Source of the DNA: Spirabiliibacterium mucosae
GTDB lineage: Bacteria > Pseudomonadota > Gammaproteobacteria > Enterobacterales > Pasteurellaceae
NCBI RefSeq assembly: GCF_014884965.1
Contig: NZ_JABTBO010000015.1
Span: forward strand, 1 to 51,656
Direction: 5' to 3'
DNA: 51,656 bases
Shown here: piece by piece, positions 34,651 through 43,433 of the stretch
Layout: the number at the start of each line of letters is the position of its first letter
How positions within the stretch are numbered: position 1 is the first letter of the stretch
Notes under the pieces: generated by a model
Database searches by the model: none
What the model saw: only the letters and a program-made list of their open reading frames with translations
What the model was told of the DNA's origin: nothing
Made by a program: the position numbers and the translations under genes

Positions 34651-35019
34651 TTATTCGTTAATGATGAGCCGCACCAGCGTTGGCACCACTTTGTCGATGT
34701 CTTGGCCGGTGAAGCCAAAGGCTTTTTTGCCTGCGCGCACTTGTGCGGCAATCTCGTCATCGCTGAGCAATTTGCCGGGCATGCCGATGGTGGCGCATTG
34801 GTCTGCACCAAGCAGGGCAATGGCCATGGCCAGCGCGCCACCGCCGCCGGTGTTGCAGGCACCAAAGTAATAATCGGCCTCGCCTGATTTCACCGCCATG
34901 GCCGCTTCAATGTCGCTTTTTTGCGAAATCTGCGCCACCACACTGTGCTGCCGAAAGGCGGCGTCCAACTGCTTGGCCAGATGATCTTTTTCAATTTGTC
35001 CGCCAACAACAATGCGCAT
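34651..35019 (-). CDS. yhfU: YhfU, small DUF2620 protein
   Basis: 122 residues, cytoplasmic, with a glycine-rich loop (FGACNTGGGGALAMAIALLG) in the middle and no catalytic motif I recognise. E. coli YhfU is about 117 residues. It may be a regulatory or coupling subunit for YhfT, judged only from adjacency. AAAGGAG 6 bases upstream marks the start. It is separated from yhfW by three bases. Confidence 0.85.
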   Translation of the reverse strand: MRIVVGGQIEKDHLAKQLDAAFRQHSVVAQISQKSDIEAAMAVKSGEADYYFGACNTGGGGALAMAIALLGADQCATIGMPGKLLSDDEIAAQVRAGKKAFGFTGQDIDKVVPTLVRLIINE

Positions 35020-35022
35020 AAT

Positions 35023-36243
35023 TCACTCCTTTAGTCCGATTAATGATAAAAACGACGCCCCGCTTTGTGGCGCGCGGGCGTTGAAAAAGGCACACGCACT
35101 TGCGCCCACATCGGCCAGCGTGGTGCGTTGGCCAAGGGGGGTTAAAGTGCGGTTTGGGTGATAAACGAGCAGCGGCACCTGCTCGCGGGTGTGCTTGCTG
35201 TGCCCAATGGTCGGGTCGTTGCCGTGATCAGCCATCACGACCAGCACGTCGTGGGCGCCCATCGCCGCCAAAATCTGGCCTAAATAGTCGTCCACCAGTG
35301 TTAGCCGCTCGGCATAGCGCGCCACATCTTGGGCGTGGCCGGCGAGATCCGTTTCTTGAATATTGGTGCAAATAAAGGCCGATTGCGGCATCTTCACGTG
35401 TTTTAGCGTCAAATCGAGGATCGTTTGGCTGTCGACCAACTTTTGGTAATTGGTGCCGTGCGGGTTGGCGACAATGTCCGCCACCTTTCCCACCAGCACT
35501 GTTTCAATGCCGGCATCAAACAAGCACGCTGGCGCTTGGGTGTTGGCATCCACCCCATAGCCCATATGTACCACTTGAAAGCCTGCGTCATAGGCGCCCG
35601 ATTTTGGCGCGTTGATGCCGACAAATTTGCCTTGCTTGACCTCAAGGGCGGCGAGGATCTTCTCGCGCGTGGTCAAGCCACCAAAGGCGATCACTCGTCC
35701 AACTTTGGCAATCTCGCGCACGATTTGCCCAACCTGGCACACGGTGTCAAAGCTGACCGCACTTAAGTTGCCGGTGATGTTGTACACCTGCCCCAAATCG
35801 GCCTCGAGGTTGTCGCCAATGGCGATGTTGTCGTTAACCCACAACCAGTGCAAACCGCACGCCGTGCTTTTGCGCTCAACGGCAAAGCCCGCTTGTAAAA
35901 GTGCGGTTTCCACCTGCGGCAAAATGGCGGAAAACGGCATCACCAGTGGCGATTTCGGGCGCGTGCCCATGATCTCTTGATGCCCCATAAAGGTGTCGCC
36001 CCCTTCGTGGGCTAAAAGTGCGGTGCCGAAAATCGCGTTGTCGGACAGCGCCATAGCGTTATAAGGCTGGCCTAGCACATTCATCAGCCCCAGCTTCGCC
36101 AAATTGGGCAGGTGCAAGTGCTGTTGCGCTTGCAAAATGTGCACGCAGGTGTTGGCGCCCACATCTTGTGGGCGCACCTCGGCGACATCGGGCATTTCGC
36201 CCACGCCAAAACTGTCTATCACAATCACGATAAACTTTTTCAT
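35023..36243 (-). CDS. yhfW: YhfW, phosphopentomutase-like metalloenzyme
   Basis: Alkaline-phosphatase-superfamily enzyme of 406 residues related to phosphopentomutase (DeoB). Metal and active-site residues: Asp10 in VIDSFGVG, phosphorylatable Thr84 in [19 protein letters not shown], and [17 protein letters not shown]. All dimetal ligands are present, so it should be active, probably moving a phosphate on a sugar phosphate or a similar compound. No pentose or nucleoside gene is nearby, so the substrate probably differs from that of DeoB. It starts in an ATGA overlap with yhfX, with AAGG upstream. Confidence 0.9.
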   Translation of the reverse strand: MKKFIVIVIDSFGVGEMPDVAEVRPQDVGANTCVHILQAQQHLHLPNLAKLGLMNVLGQPYNAMALSDNAIFGTALLAHEGGDTFMGHQEIMGTRPKSPLVMPFSAILPQVETALLQAGFAVERKSTACGLHWLWVNDNIAIGDNLEADLGQVYNITGNLSAVSFDTVCQVGQIVREIAKVGRVIAFGGLTTREKILAALEVKQGKFVGINAPKSGAYDAGFQVVHMGYGVDANTQAPACLFDAGIETVLVGKVADIVANPHGTNYQKLVDSQTILDLTLKHVKMPQSAFICTNIQETDLAGHAQDVARYAERLTLVDDYLGQILAAMGAHDVLVVMADHGNDPTIGHSKHTREQVPLLVYHPNRTLTPLGQRTTLADVGASACAFFNARAPQSGASFLSLIGLKE

Positions 36244-37391
36244 GCCTTTATCCTTGGTTTCGGGTTGCCGAGGCTGTCAAAAAGCCCGACCAGCGCACGC
36301 TCAACCGACTGCGTGCTATCCACAATCGCCACATCACTGCGGGTGGTGAAAATTTGGGTGCGAAAACACATCACCACCGGCGCACCAACAGCAAAAGTGC
36401 CCTCGAGTGTGAAGGTGTAATCAATGCTGCTGTCATCAACGGGCAATACGCGCGCAGGCACTAACGCATCGCCCACCAGCGCGTTGTGCAAATGCCCACG
36501 GCGGTAATAGCCGCCGCCAAAGCAGTAACTGTGCTCGCCCACAGTGTGGGAGATTTCACTGACATACACCATCGCGATGCGCTCAGGCGTTTGCCCTGTT
36601 GTGTTGGCAGGCGTGGTGCCGGTGAGCGCATGGCCTGGCTCACCGTGAGTTGTGCCAAGTTGTGAGAGCAGCGGCAAGCTTTCACAGCAAGTGAGCGACG
36701 GCGCGTTGATATGGCGCACGTTCACGCCCAGCTCGCGCAATGTCGTAACCGTTGCCATCAACGTGTGGGCATTAGGTGTTAGCGCGATGTTGCCGTCAAA
36801 CAAACAACACGGGAAGTGGGTCGCCCCCACAATCTCGACGCCGCTGAGTTGTTGCACCTCGCGCACCATCGGCTCAAGGCTGTCAAAGGCAAAGCCGCCA
36901 GCTTGGCCAGGATAGATGTGATCGCCTGGGGCGTATACTTTGAGCAAAATCGGCTGCACGATGCCCAATTGCTCGGCGCAGCGGCTGATGTGTTGAGCTT
37001 TTTCAAGGCTATAGACCGTCACCACCTCAGGGCGGGCGCGTAAAAGTGCTGTCAACGCCTGCTGCGGTGGCTGCACCAAATGGCCGATGTGCGCCACGGG
37101 TAGGTTGTGGCGCAGGTAATGCAGCGCTTCTTTGTAATCCACCGCCACAAGGCCGGCCAGACCGCACTTGAGGATTTCTGCGCATAATAGCGGGTTGCGG
37201 CCAAATTGCTTGCCCATCACATAAAGCGACAAGCCCAGCGGCGCGGCGCGGGCTTGCATTTTGCGCGCGTTGTCCAACACCGTTGGCAAATCAATCACAT
37301 AGGTGTCGGGCAAAATCTCCCCGCGCTGGTGCAACTCAAGGCTGAGTGCCAGCAAGCGCGGATTTTGCGCGCGCAAGGCGTCAATGAACAC
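36240..37391 (-). CDS. yhfX: YhfX, alanine racemase-like PLP enzyme (fold type III)
   Basis: Fold type III (TIM-barrel) PLP enzyme, 383 residues, reaction unknown. The PLP lysine is Lys61 in [12 protein letters not shown]. The C-terminal domain has [13 protein letters not shown] and VDDSSIDY, which I recall as near-identical in E. coli YhfX. GTG 37391 is chosen because GAGG lies 6 bases upstream and it aligns with the E. coli start (FxxALxxQNP); TTG 37406 is the alternative. It overlaps yhfY by 11 bases. Related enzymes act on D-amino acids, so a racemase, aldolase or decarboxylase on an amino compound is plausible. Confidence 0.9.
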   Translation of the reverse strand: MFIDALRAQNPRLLALSLELHQRGEILPDTYVIDLPTVLDNARKMQARAAPLGLSLYVMGKQFGRNPLLCAEILKCGLAGLVAVDYKEALHYLRHNLPVAHIGHLVQPPQQALTALLRARPEVVTVYSLEKAQHISRCAEQLGIVQPILLKVYAPGDHIYPGQAGGFAFDSLEPMVREVQQLSGVEIVGATHFPCCLFDGNIALTPNAHTLMATVTTLRELGVNVRHINAPSLTCCESLPLLSQLGTTHGEPGHALTGTTPANTTGQTPERIAMVYVSEISHTVGEHSYCFGGGYYRRGHLHNALVGDALVPARVLPVDDSSIDYTFTLEGTFAVGAPVVMCFRTQIFTTRSDVAIVDSTQSVERALVGLFDSLGNPKPRIKA

Positions 37392-37770
37392 GATTGACCT
37401 CGTCAATCAAGTGCGGTTGCGCGTCGCACAACGCGCCAAGGCCGGCCCACAGATAGCTGCGTTCGGCTTGGCTAAGTTGGGTTTGGCATTGGTTGAGCAG
37501 CGACTGGCTGAGCTTTTCCACCTGCATAAAGTGCGGTTCTTGCTGCAGCTCGCTGAGCAGCTCTTCGTCAAGCGGCTCGTCGAGCGCCTGGCCTTGCTGG
37601 GCGCGCTCAAGGGCCATGGCAATGTGGGTGACAAGCATCACCACTTGCTCTTGCTCGGTGTCTACGTGCCATTTTTGCAAGGTGGCGATCACATTATGGA
37701 TATCATTCACCGTCACGTCACTAATGGCGCCGGATTGCGCTAATAACTCAATGCGTTGGTCTAAATTCAC
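37381..37770 (-). CDS. yhfY: YhfY, PRD-domain-like protein
   Basis: 129 residues, soluble, all-helical in appearance, starting MNLDQRIELLAQSGAISD. It resembles the PTS regulation domain (PRD): the HIAMALERAQQG segment includes the conserved His that PTS proteins phosphorylate in antiterminators. E. coli YhfY is of similar size. If so, the operon may be tied to PTS status. GTG start with AGGAG 6 bases upstream. First gene of the operon; yhfZ, which precedes yhfY in E. coli, is absent here. Confidence 0.82.
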   Translation of the reverse strand: MNLDQRIELLAQSGAISDVTVNDIHNVIATLQKWHVDTEQEQVVMLVTHIAMALERAQQGQALDEPLDEELLSELQQEPHFMQVEKLSQSLLNQCQTQLSQAERSYLWAGLGALCDAQPHLIDEVNRVH

Positions 37771-37963
37771 AACTGACTCCTAAAACTAAAACCACTTTTT
37801 ATAAATGTAGCTATGAACATAGTGCAAAGTGCGGTTTGAGGCAATTTTTTCGCCCAAATTTGCAAGGCGCATCACAAAAAAGCTTTTTTGTCAGGGCGAA
37901 TTTGATATCCTAAGCAGCAGGATTGATGAATTTTTGACAAACAGGACAAACAGAGGAGAGCCC
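37771..37963. promoter_or_regulatory. Divergent control region, yhf operon / oxidoreductase
   Basis: 193 bases between divergent starts. It holds one USS (about 37825-37833), an 18-base perfect palindrome (37874-37891), and ttcgccc/gggcgaa arms on either side of that palindrome (about 37848-37854 and 37895-37901), so the palindrome sits inside a larger inverted structure. No gene is seen. Confidence 0.6.
37874..37891. promoter_or_regulatory. 18-base perfect palindrome, candidate operator
   Basis: ACAAAAAAGCTTTTTTGT reads identically on both strands. It lies about 105 bases upstream of yhfY and 73 upstream of the oxidoreductase. It could be an operator for a dimeric regulator or, because of the T-run, a short terminator. 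Confidence 0.5.
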
Positions 37964-38908
37964 ATGGGCGAGTGTGAAAACTATGGTGTGACAATTTCTC
38001 GCTTTGGTGATGTGGATGTGCTGGATGTGGCACAAAGCCTGCCGACACCTGAGATTGGCGATAACGACATTTTACTGGAAGTGGCCTTTGCTGGCGTCAA
38101 CCCAGTGGATTACAAAACCCGCCAAGGCCTAGGCTGGGGCGCGGAGAAGTTTAAAAGCCAATTCCCGGCCGTGCTGGGGTTTGACATGGCAGGCGTGGTG
38201 GCTAAAGCGGGCGCCAACAGCGGCTTTGCGGTCGGTGAGCGGGTGGCGGCGCTGAGCTTTGACGGCGGTGGTTACAGCCGCTATGCCAAAGTGGATGCCG
38301 CCTTGGTGGCGCGGTTGCCGGAGAATGTCAGCATGCAACAAGCCGCCGCCTTGCCAACGGTGGGCGTGACGGCGTATCAAATCATCAAGCAAGCTAAATT
38401 GCAAGCCGGCCAAAAAGTGATGCTTTCCGCACCCGCCGGCGGCGTGGGGCACATTTTGCTGCAACTGCTCAAACAGCACGATGTGGAGATTGTCGCTATT
38501 TGCTCAAGCGCGAAAAAAGCCTGGGTTGAAGCGCAAGGCGTGAGTGAGGTGGTGGATTACACCGCCATCACCACCTTCCCTGATGTGCAAGCCGATCTCT
38601 TCATTGACCTCGTCGGTGGCGACAGTGGCGTGCAGGCGCTGGCAGGCGTGAAAGCAGGTGGGCGAGTGATTTGCGTGCCGAGCATTCATGTGCCGTTGCT
38701 GCAAGAGGCAGGCGATGCGCGCGGCTTGCAGGTGGAAAAAATCCTCGCCACCCCTAATGCGGCGGATTTGACCGCACTTTTAGCGATGATCAGTAATAAA
38801 ACGTTGCAAGTGGACATCGCCGCGATTTTTGCCTGGCATGATCTCGCCATTGCCCATCAGCAGCTGGAAACCGGCCGCACCCAGGGCAAACTGATTATTG
38901 CATTGTAA
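37964..38908 (+). CDS. Quinone oxidoreductase-like MDR family protein
   Basis: Medium-chain dehydrogenase/reductase of 314 residues, quinone-oxidoreductase branch. The GroES-like N-terminal domain has FAGVNPVDYKTRQG and FPAVLGFDMAGVV; the Rossmann domain has SAPAGGVGHILLQL (about 150-163). The zinc-binding cysteines and histidine of alcohol dehydrogenases are missing, so it is an NADPH-dependent, zinc-free reductase; the substrate is unknown. The frame is open from 37829, but ATG 37964 follows AGAGGAGAG and gives the usual family length. It diverges from the yhf operon and might share its regulation. Confidence 0.87.
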   Translation: MGECENYGVTISRFGDVDVLDVAQSLPTPEIGDNDILLEVAFAGVNPVDYKTRQGLGWGAEKFKSQFPAVLGFDMAGVVAKAGANSGFAVGERVAALSFDGGGYSRYAKVDAALVARLPENVSMQQAAALPTVGVTAYQIIKQAKLQAGQKVMLSAPAGGVGHILLQLLKQHDVEIVAICSSAKKAWVEAQGVSEVVDYTAITTFPDVQADLFIDLVGGDSGVQALAGVKAGGRVICVPSIHVPLLQEAGDARGLQVEKILATPNAADLTALLAMISNKTLQVDIAAIFAWHDLAIAHQQLETGRTQGKLIIAL

Positions 38909-38916
38909 GGAGCATT

Positions 38917-39540
38917 ATGAGCGTTTCACACATTGACCCGCACCAGTTTGAGGGCTTTGCGGGGTTGATTTTCGACATGGACGGCACCTTGATCGACACC
39001 CTCGCGGCGCACAAACGCGCGTGGCTTGAAATGGGGCAGGAATACGGCTACGACTTTGACCCGCAGCTGATGGTGGCACTCACCGGCTCCACCACCTACA
39101 ACATCGCGCAGGCCATGATGGAAAAGGCGGGCATGCCGCTTACTTATCTCGAAGAAGTGGTGCAGCGCAAGCGCGATCTCGGCGCGCAATACATGGCCGA
39201 AAGTGCGGTGCTGCTGCCGGCCTTTGAGGTGGCGCAGTTTTATCACGGCAAAAAGCCGCTGGCCCTTGGCACCGGCGCCCATCGTCAAATTGTCGACACG
39301 CTTTTTGCCCAGTTTGACCTCGCGCACTTGTTTGATGTGGTGGTCACCAGTGATGATGTCGCCAACCACAAGCCGCACCCAGATACATTTTTGCAATGTG
39401 CCAAAGGCCTTGGGCTTGCGCCTTGTGATTGTGTGGTGTTTGAAGACGGCGATTACGGCGTGCAAGCGGCGCTGGCGGGCAATATGGCGGTGTTTGACGT
39501 GCGCACAGGTGCGCTTTCTCGCGGTGCTTTAGGTGGCTAA
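38917..39540 (+). CDS. yqaB: HAD-family sugar phosphatase, YqaB-like
   Basis: HAD phosphatase, subfamily IA, 207 residues. Motif [10 protein letters not shown] (Asp20 nucleophile, Asp22 acid/base), motif II ALGTGAH, the Lys of motif III in NHKPHPDTF, and motif [15 protein letters not shown]. The E. coli homologue YqaB acts on fructose-1-phosphate. This is relevant because the window also encodes FruBKA, whose product is fructose-1-phosphate. It lies 8 bases after the oxidoreductase, so the two are co-transcribed. It could also be a beta-phosphoglucomutase-like enzyme. Confidence 0.85.
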   Translation: MSVSHIDPHQFEGFAGLIFDMDGTLIDTLAAHKRAWLEMGQEYGYDFDPQLMVALTGSTTYNIAQAMMEKAGMPLTYLEEVVQRKRDLGAQYMAESAVLLPAFEVAQFYHGKKPLALGTGAHRQIVDTLFAQFDLAHLFDVVVTSDDVANHKPHPDTFLQCAKGLGLAPCDCVVFEDGDYGVQAALAGNMAVFDVRTGALSRGALGG

Positions 39541-39559
39541 CATTTAGTGTTATACTGCT

Positions 39560-39603
39560 TTTGCCTAGCAACAGGCAAAAAAATGCCCCCAAGTTGTGGG
39601 GGC
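39560..39603. other. Two tandem hairpins between yqaB and luxS
   Basis: Hairpin one is tttgcct (39560-39566) with aggcaaa (39573-39579). Hairpin two is gccccc (39585-39590) with gggggc (39598-39603). A TATACT at 39551-39556 just before could be a -10, which would put both hairpins in the luxS leader, about 120-160 bases before the start codon. They could equally be an end for yqaB, but no T-run follows on the plus strand. Confidence 0.5.
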
Positions 39604-39722
39604 GAAATAACCTAAGGAACCAACTTTATTATAGAAAAAAACTGCAAGTTGCTTGTATAGTCAGACACAGCGTTGCGAAGAAAGTTCCGAAAAAAGTAAA
39701 AAAAATTTATCAAGGAAAAACC

Positions 39723-40229
39723 ATGCCATTATTAGACAGTTTTACCGTTGATCACACCAAGATGAATGCCCCCGCCGTGCGCGTGGCCAAAACCATGCAA
39801 ACGCCCAAAGGCGACGACATCACCGTTTTTGACCTGCGCTTTTGCCGTCCGAATATTGAAATCATGCCGATGAAAGGCGTGCACACGCTCGAGCACTTGT
39901 TTGCTGGCTTCATGCGCGATCACCTCAATTCAGACGCGGTTGAAATCATTGATATTTCACCGATGGGCTGCCGCACCGGGTTTTACATGAGCGTGATTGG
40001 CCGGCCTGATGAAAGTGCGGTCGCGCAAGCGTGGCTGGCGGCAATGGAGGATGTGCTCAAGGTACAATCGCAAAATGACATCCCAGAGCTGAACAAATAC
40101 CAATGCGGCACCTACACCGACCACTCGCTGGAAGAGGCGCAAGACATCGCGCGCCACATTCTTGAGCGCGGCGTGGGCGTGAACAAAAACGACGAGCTCA
40201 CCCTTGACCCAAGCTTTTTAAACAACTGA
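39723..40229 (+). CDS. luxS: S-ribosylhomocysteine lyase (autoinducer-2 synthase)
   Basis: Splits S-ribosylhomocysteine into homocysteine and the AI-2 precursor DPD, closing the activated methyl cycle. 168 residues (Haemophilus 167). Metal ligands are His54 and His58 in HTLEH with Glu57, the catalytic Cys83 in MGCRTGFY and the third metal ligand Cys in [12 protein letters not shown] 39723 follows AAGGAAAAACC; the frame runs upstream to 39561 without meaning. It stands alone between hairpins. Confidence 0.97.
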   Translation: MPLLDSFTVDHTKMNAPAVRVAKTMQTPKGDDITVFDLRFCRPNIEIMPMKGVHTLEHLFAGFMRDHLNSDAVEIIDISPMGCRTGFYMSVIGRPDESAVAQAWLAAMEDVLKVQSQNDIPELNKYQCGTYTDHSLEEAQDIARHILERGVGVNKNDELTLDPSFLNN

Positions 40230-40232
40230 TTC

Positions 40233-40258
40233 AAACCGAGCGCGCGCTCGGTTTTTCT
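40233..40258 (+). terminator. luxS terminator
   Basis: aaaccgagcg (40233-40242) pairs with cgctcggttt (40245-40254), followed by TTCTTT. A strong GC-rich stem with a T-rich tail just 3 bases after the luxS stop. Confidence 0.9.
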
Positions 40259-40273
40259 TTGCAAGGAGATTCT

Positions 40274-41455
40274 ATGACCACCCTCGGCACCCCGTTAACC
40301 TTAAACGCCACCAAAGTGATGCTGCTCGGCTCAGGCGAGCTGGGCAAAGAAGTGGTGATTGAGCTCCAACGCCTCGGCGTGGAGGTGATCGCCGTTGACC
40401 GCTACGACAACGCCCCCGCGCAGCAAGTGGCGCACCGTGCTTATACGATTTCGATGCTCGACGGCGAGGCGCTCAAAGCGCTGGTGGAAGACGAGCAGCC
40501 CGATTACATCGTGCCCGAGGTGGAGGCGATTGCCACCGACACCTTGCTTGAGCTCGAGCGCGCGGGCTTTAACGTGATCCCAACGGCCAATGCCACCAAA
40601 CTGACCATGAACCGCGAAGGCATCCGCCGCCTCGCCTCTGAAGAGCTGGGGCTGCCAACCTCGCCTTATCGCTTTGTTGACAACATGGATGATTTTAAAA
40701 GTGCGGTCAACGAGATTGGCCTGCCGTGTGTGGTTAAGCCGATTATGAGCTCTTCCGGCCACGGGCAAAGCGTGCTGAAAAGCGAGCAAGATTTGATGCA
40801 AGCGTGGGAATACGCCCAATCGGGCGGGCGCGCTGGCGGCGGGCGCGTGATTGTGGAGGGCTTTGTGGCGTTTGATTATGAAATCACGCTGCTGACCGTG
40901 CGCCACATTGGCGGCACCTCGTTTTTAGCACCGATCGGCCATCGCCAAGAGCAAGGCGATTATCGCGAATCATGGCAGCCGCAGGCGATGAGTGAAACCG
41001 CACTTTTACAAGCGCAAAACATCGCTGAGAAAATCACCAGCGCACTCGGTGGGCGCGGCATTTTTGGCGTTGAGCTGTTTGTGCGCGGTGATGAGGTGAT
41101 CTTCAACGAAGTCTCACCACGCCCGCATGATACGGGCATGGTGACATTAATCTCACAACCGCTGTCTGAGTTTGCCCTGCACGCCCGCGCCATTCTCGGC
41201 TTGCCGATTCCCGAAATTGAGCAGCTGTCACCGGCTGCCTCACGCGCGATTGTGGTGGAGGGGCAGTCTGACAACGTGCGCTTTGGCAACCTCAATGATG
41301 TGCTCGATGAGCCCAAAGTGGACATTCGCTTGTTCGGCAAAGGCGAGGTTAACGGCCACCGCCGTTTGGGTGTGATTTTAGCCCGTGATGACAGCGTTGA
41401 GCTCGCGCGCGAGAAGGCCCAGCGTGCATTAGATAAGCTGGAAATTACGCTCTAA
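40274..41455 (+). CDS. purT: Formate-dependent phosphoribosylglycinamide formyltransferase
   Basis: ATP-grasp enzyme that makes formyl-GAR from GAR, formate and ATP in purine synthesis. 393 residues (E. coli 392). [17 protein letters not shown] at the N-terminus, [14 protein letters not shown] for the ATP-grasp loop, and [16 protein letters not shown] for magnesium and ATP binding. ATG 40274 follows AAGGAG. It uses formate directly, which suits an organism with active formate metabolism under anaerobic conditions. Confidence 0.96.
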   Translation: MTTLGTPLTLNATKVMLLGSGELGKEVVIELQRLGVEVIAVDRYDNAPAQQVAHRAYTISMLDGEALKALVEDEQPDYIVPEVEAIATDTLLELERAGFNVIPTANATKLTMNREGIRRLASEELGLPTSPYRFVDNMDDFKSAVNEIGLPCVVKPIMSSSGHGQSVLKSEQDLMQAWEYAQSGGRAGGGRVIVEGFVAFDYEITLLTVRHIGGTSFLAPIGHRQEQGDYRESWQPQAMSETALLQAQNIAEKITSALGGRGIFGVELFVRGDEVIFNEVSPRPHDTGMVTLISQPLSEFALHARAILGLPIPEIEQLSPAASRAIVVEGQSDNVRFGNLNDVLDEPKVDIRLFGKGEVNGHRRLGVILARDDSVELAREKAQRALDKLEITL

Positions 41456-41495
41456 GTGAACACTCACTAACTGCGTAAAATTTAACCGATTGCGC

Positions 41496-41522
41496 GAACT
41501 TTTTATTATTTTTTGCGTCTAA
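41496..41522 (+). promoter_or_regulatory. Sigma-E-like promoter upstream of rpoH
   Basis: GAACTT (41496-41501), 16 bases, then TCTAA (41518-41522) matches the sigma-E pattern (GAACTT, N16, TCTRA/TCTAA). rpoH has a sigma-E-dependent promoter in E. coli. A TATAAA at 41582-41587 nearer the gene could be a separate sigma-70 -10. A small hairpin (gcggtt/aaccgc, 41555-41570) lies between. Confidence 0.6.
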
Positions 41523-41616
41523 ATTAATACGAATTCGAGCCACCGTCACATTGAGCGGTTTTACAACCGCGCTAAGTGTGATATAAATACAGGTTCATAA
41601 CTTAAGGAAGAATGCA

Positions 41617-42462
41617 ATGAATAAAGAAATGCAAACCATGATGCTTGTCCCGCAAGGTAGCCTTGAGGGCTACATTCGCGCTGCCAACGAGTATCCGATG
41701 CTCAGCGCAGAAGAAGAAAAAGCGTTGGCAGAACGTTTGTATTACCATGAAGATTTAGACGCGGCCAAGCAATTGATTCTCTCGCACTTGCGCTTTGTGA
41801 TTCACGTTGCGCGGGGCTATGCCGGCTACGGCTTGCCACAGGCGGATTTGATTCAAGAGGGCAACATCGGCTTGATGAAAGCCGTGCGTCGCTTCAACCC
41901 AGAAGTGGGCGTGCGCTTGGTGTCATTCGCCGTGCATTGGGTGAAAGCGGAAATTCACGAATACGTGCTGCGCAACTGGCGCATCGTGAAGGTCGCCACC
42001 ACCAAAGCTCAACGCAAATTGTTCTTCAACTTGCGCAAAACCAAACAACGCTTTGGCTGGTTCAACGAAAGCGAAGTGGCCATGGTGGCCGACGAGCTGG
42101 GCGTGTCAGTTGATGACGTCAAAGAGATGGAATCCCGCATGAGCGGGCAAGACATGGCCTTTGATTTGCCAGTGGATGACGCTGAAGAAAGCTACAGCCC
42201 AGCGCTCTATTTAGAAGACAAATCGTCTGACTTTGCCGCCGAGCTGGAAAGCGAAAACTACGAAGAGCAAGCCTCCGAGCAGCTAAGCATCGCCTTGGAA
42301 GGCTTGGATGAGCGCAGTTTAGACATCATCCGCTCACGCTGGCTAGATGAAAACAAAGCCACCTTGCAAGACTTGGCGGCCAAATACAACATCTCCGCCG
42401 AACGCGTGCGCCAGTTGGAAACCAACGCTTTGAAAAAACTCAAAGGCGCCGTGAGTTTCTAA
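41617..42462 (+). CDS. rpoH: RNA polymerase sigma-32 heat-shock factor
   Basis: Directs transcription of chaperone and protease genes. 281 residues (E. coli 284). Region 2 contains [33 protein letters not shown], split here by function: the helix [12 protein letters not shown] binds the -10. The RpoH box [12 protein letters not shown], typical of sigma-32 and involved in its control by chaperones, is near residue 130. Region 4 carries the C-terminal helix-turn-helix [18 protein letters not shown] 41617 follows AAGGAAG. The 160-base upstream region holds a sigma-E-like promoter. Confidence 0.97.
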   Translation: MNKEMQTMMLVPQGSLEGYIRAANEYPMLSAEEEKALAERLYYHEDLDAAKQLILSHLRFVIHVARGYAGYGLPQADLIQEGNIGLMKAVRRFNPEVGVRLVSFAVHWVKAEIHEYVLRNWRIVKVATTKAQRKLFFNLRKTKQRFGWFNESEVAMVADELGVSVDDVKEMESRMSGQDMAFDLPVDDAEESYSPALYLEDKSSDFAAELESENYEEQASEQLSIALEGLDERSLDIIRSRWLDENKATLQDLAAKYNISAERVRQLETNALKKLKGAVSF

Positions 42463-42477
42463 CAATTCCAACATCCC

Positions 42478-42507
42478 AAAAAAGCTGAGCACCCGCTCAG
42501 CTTTTTT
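42478..42507. terminator. Bidirectional terminator between rpoH and ubiA
   Basis: aaaaaagctgagc (42478-42490), loop accc, gctcagctttttt (42495-42507). Perfect stem with T-runs on both strands, overlapping the ubiA stop codon. It serves two convergent genes. Confidence 0.92.
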
Positions 42508-43381
42508 ATCCAATAAAAACCCCCGCGCAAATGGCGAGAAAGAAGGTGAGGCCGACGTAGTTGTTGTTTAAAAAGGCGTTAAAGCAGGCCATGCGTTCGC
42601 GGTTGTGGGTGAGGCGCGCTTGGTAGATGAAAAGTGCGGTTGGCAGGATTAATAATACATAAAACAGCCAGTGCAGCTCGGTCAGTGCGCCGATGGCGAT
42701 AAAAAGCGCGACGGTGCCGGCTTGCAGGGCGGCAATGATTTTGTTGTCGTATTGCGCGAATAAAATGGCGGTGGATTTCACGCCGATGCGCAAATCATCG
42801 TCGCGATCAACCATTGCGTATTGGGTGTCGTAGGCCACTGTCCACAAAATATTGGCGATAAACAGCAGCCAGCAGGCCAGCGGCAGGGCGTTGCTCACCG
42901 CGGCGTAAGCCATCGGGATAGACCAGCCGAAAGCGGCGCCGAGGACAAACTGCGGCAGGTGAGTGTAGCGCTTCATAAACGGGTAGATAAACGCCAGCGC
43001 AATGGCGATAAACGACAGCCCAATGGCGTAGCGGTTGAGGGTGAGCACCAGCAAAAAAGCCAGCAGCGAGAGCGCAACAAAGAGCCATTTGGCCTCGCGC
43101 GCGGTCACTTCCCCCGTGGCCAGTGGGCGAAGTGCGGTGCGCTTGACGCTGCCGTCAAAGTTCCGATCGGCGTAGTCGTTAATCACGCATCCCGCCGCGC
43201 GCATCAAAAACACGCCGAGGGTGAACACCACCAACAGTTTGCCTTCAGGCAGGCCGCGGCTGGCGAGCACCAGCGCCCACAGCGTTGGCCACAGCAACAG
43301 CAGCGTGCCAATCGGGCGGTCAATGCGCATTAAGCGTGCGTAGGCAGAGAGTTTTTGCGTGTTTAAGGCCATGGGTTTCAT
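42506..43381 (-). CDS. ubiA: 4-hydroxybenzoate polyprenyltransferase
   Basis: Inner-membrane prenyltransferase that joins the polyprenyl tail to 4-hydroxybenzoate in ubiquinone synthesis. 291 residues, eight or nine helices. First Asp-rich motif [16 protein letters not shown], second [20 protein letters not shown], and the N-terminal [16 protein letters not shown] are diagnostic. The start is ambiguous: ATG 43381 or ATG 43372, neither with a strong ribosome site. Ubiquinone is the substrate of the bo3 oxidase at the left of the window. No ubiC adjoins it. Confidence 0.94.
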   Translation of the reverse strand: MKPMALNTQKLSAYARLMRIDRPIGTLLLLWPTLWALVLASRGLPEGKLLVVFTLGVFLMRAAGCVINDYADRNFDGSVKRTALRPLATGEVTAREAKWLFVALSLLAFLLVLTLNRYAIGLSFIAIALAFIYPFMKRYTHLPQFVLGAAFGWSIPMAYAAVSNALPLACWLLFIANILWTVAYDTQYAMVDRDDDLRIGVKSTAILFAQYDNKIIAALQAGTVALFIAIGALTELHWLFYVLLILPTALFIYQARLTHNRERMACFNAFLNNNYVGLTFFLAICAGVFIG

Positions 43382-43433
43382 TCGTGGTGACAGATAGCAC
43401 TATTTTACACAAAAGTGCGGTTAAAAGCAGTGC

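Noticed and set aside
35023-36243. Phosphopentomutase DeoB
   Set aside because: The fold and metal ligands agree, but it lies in the yhf operon without nucleoside genes and matches YhfW in context.
36240-37391. Alanine racemase Alr/DadX
   Set aside because: The YhfX-specific segments ([16 protein letters not shown]) and the operon context point to YhfX, not to the cell-wall racemase.
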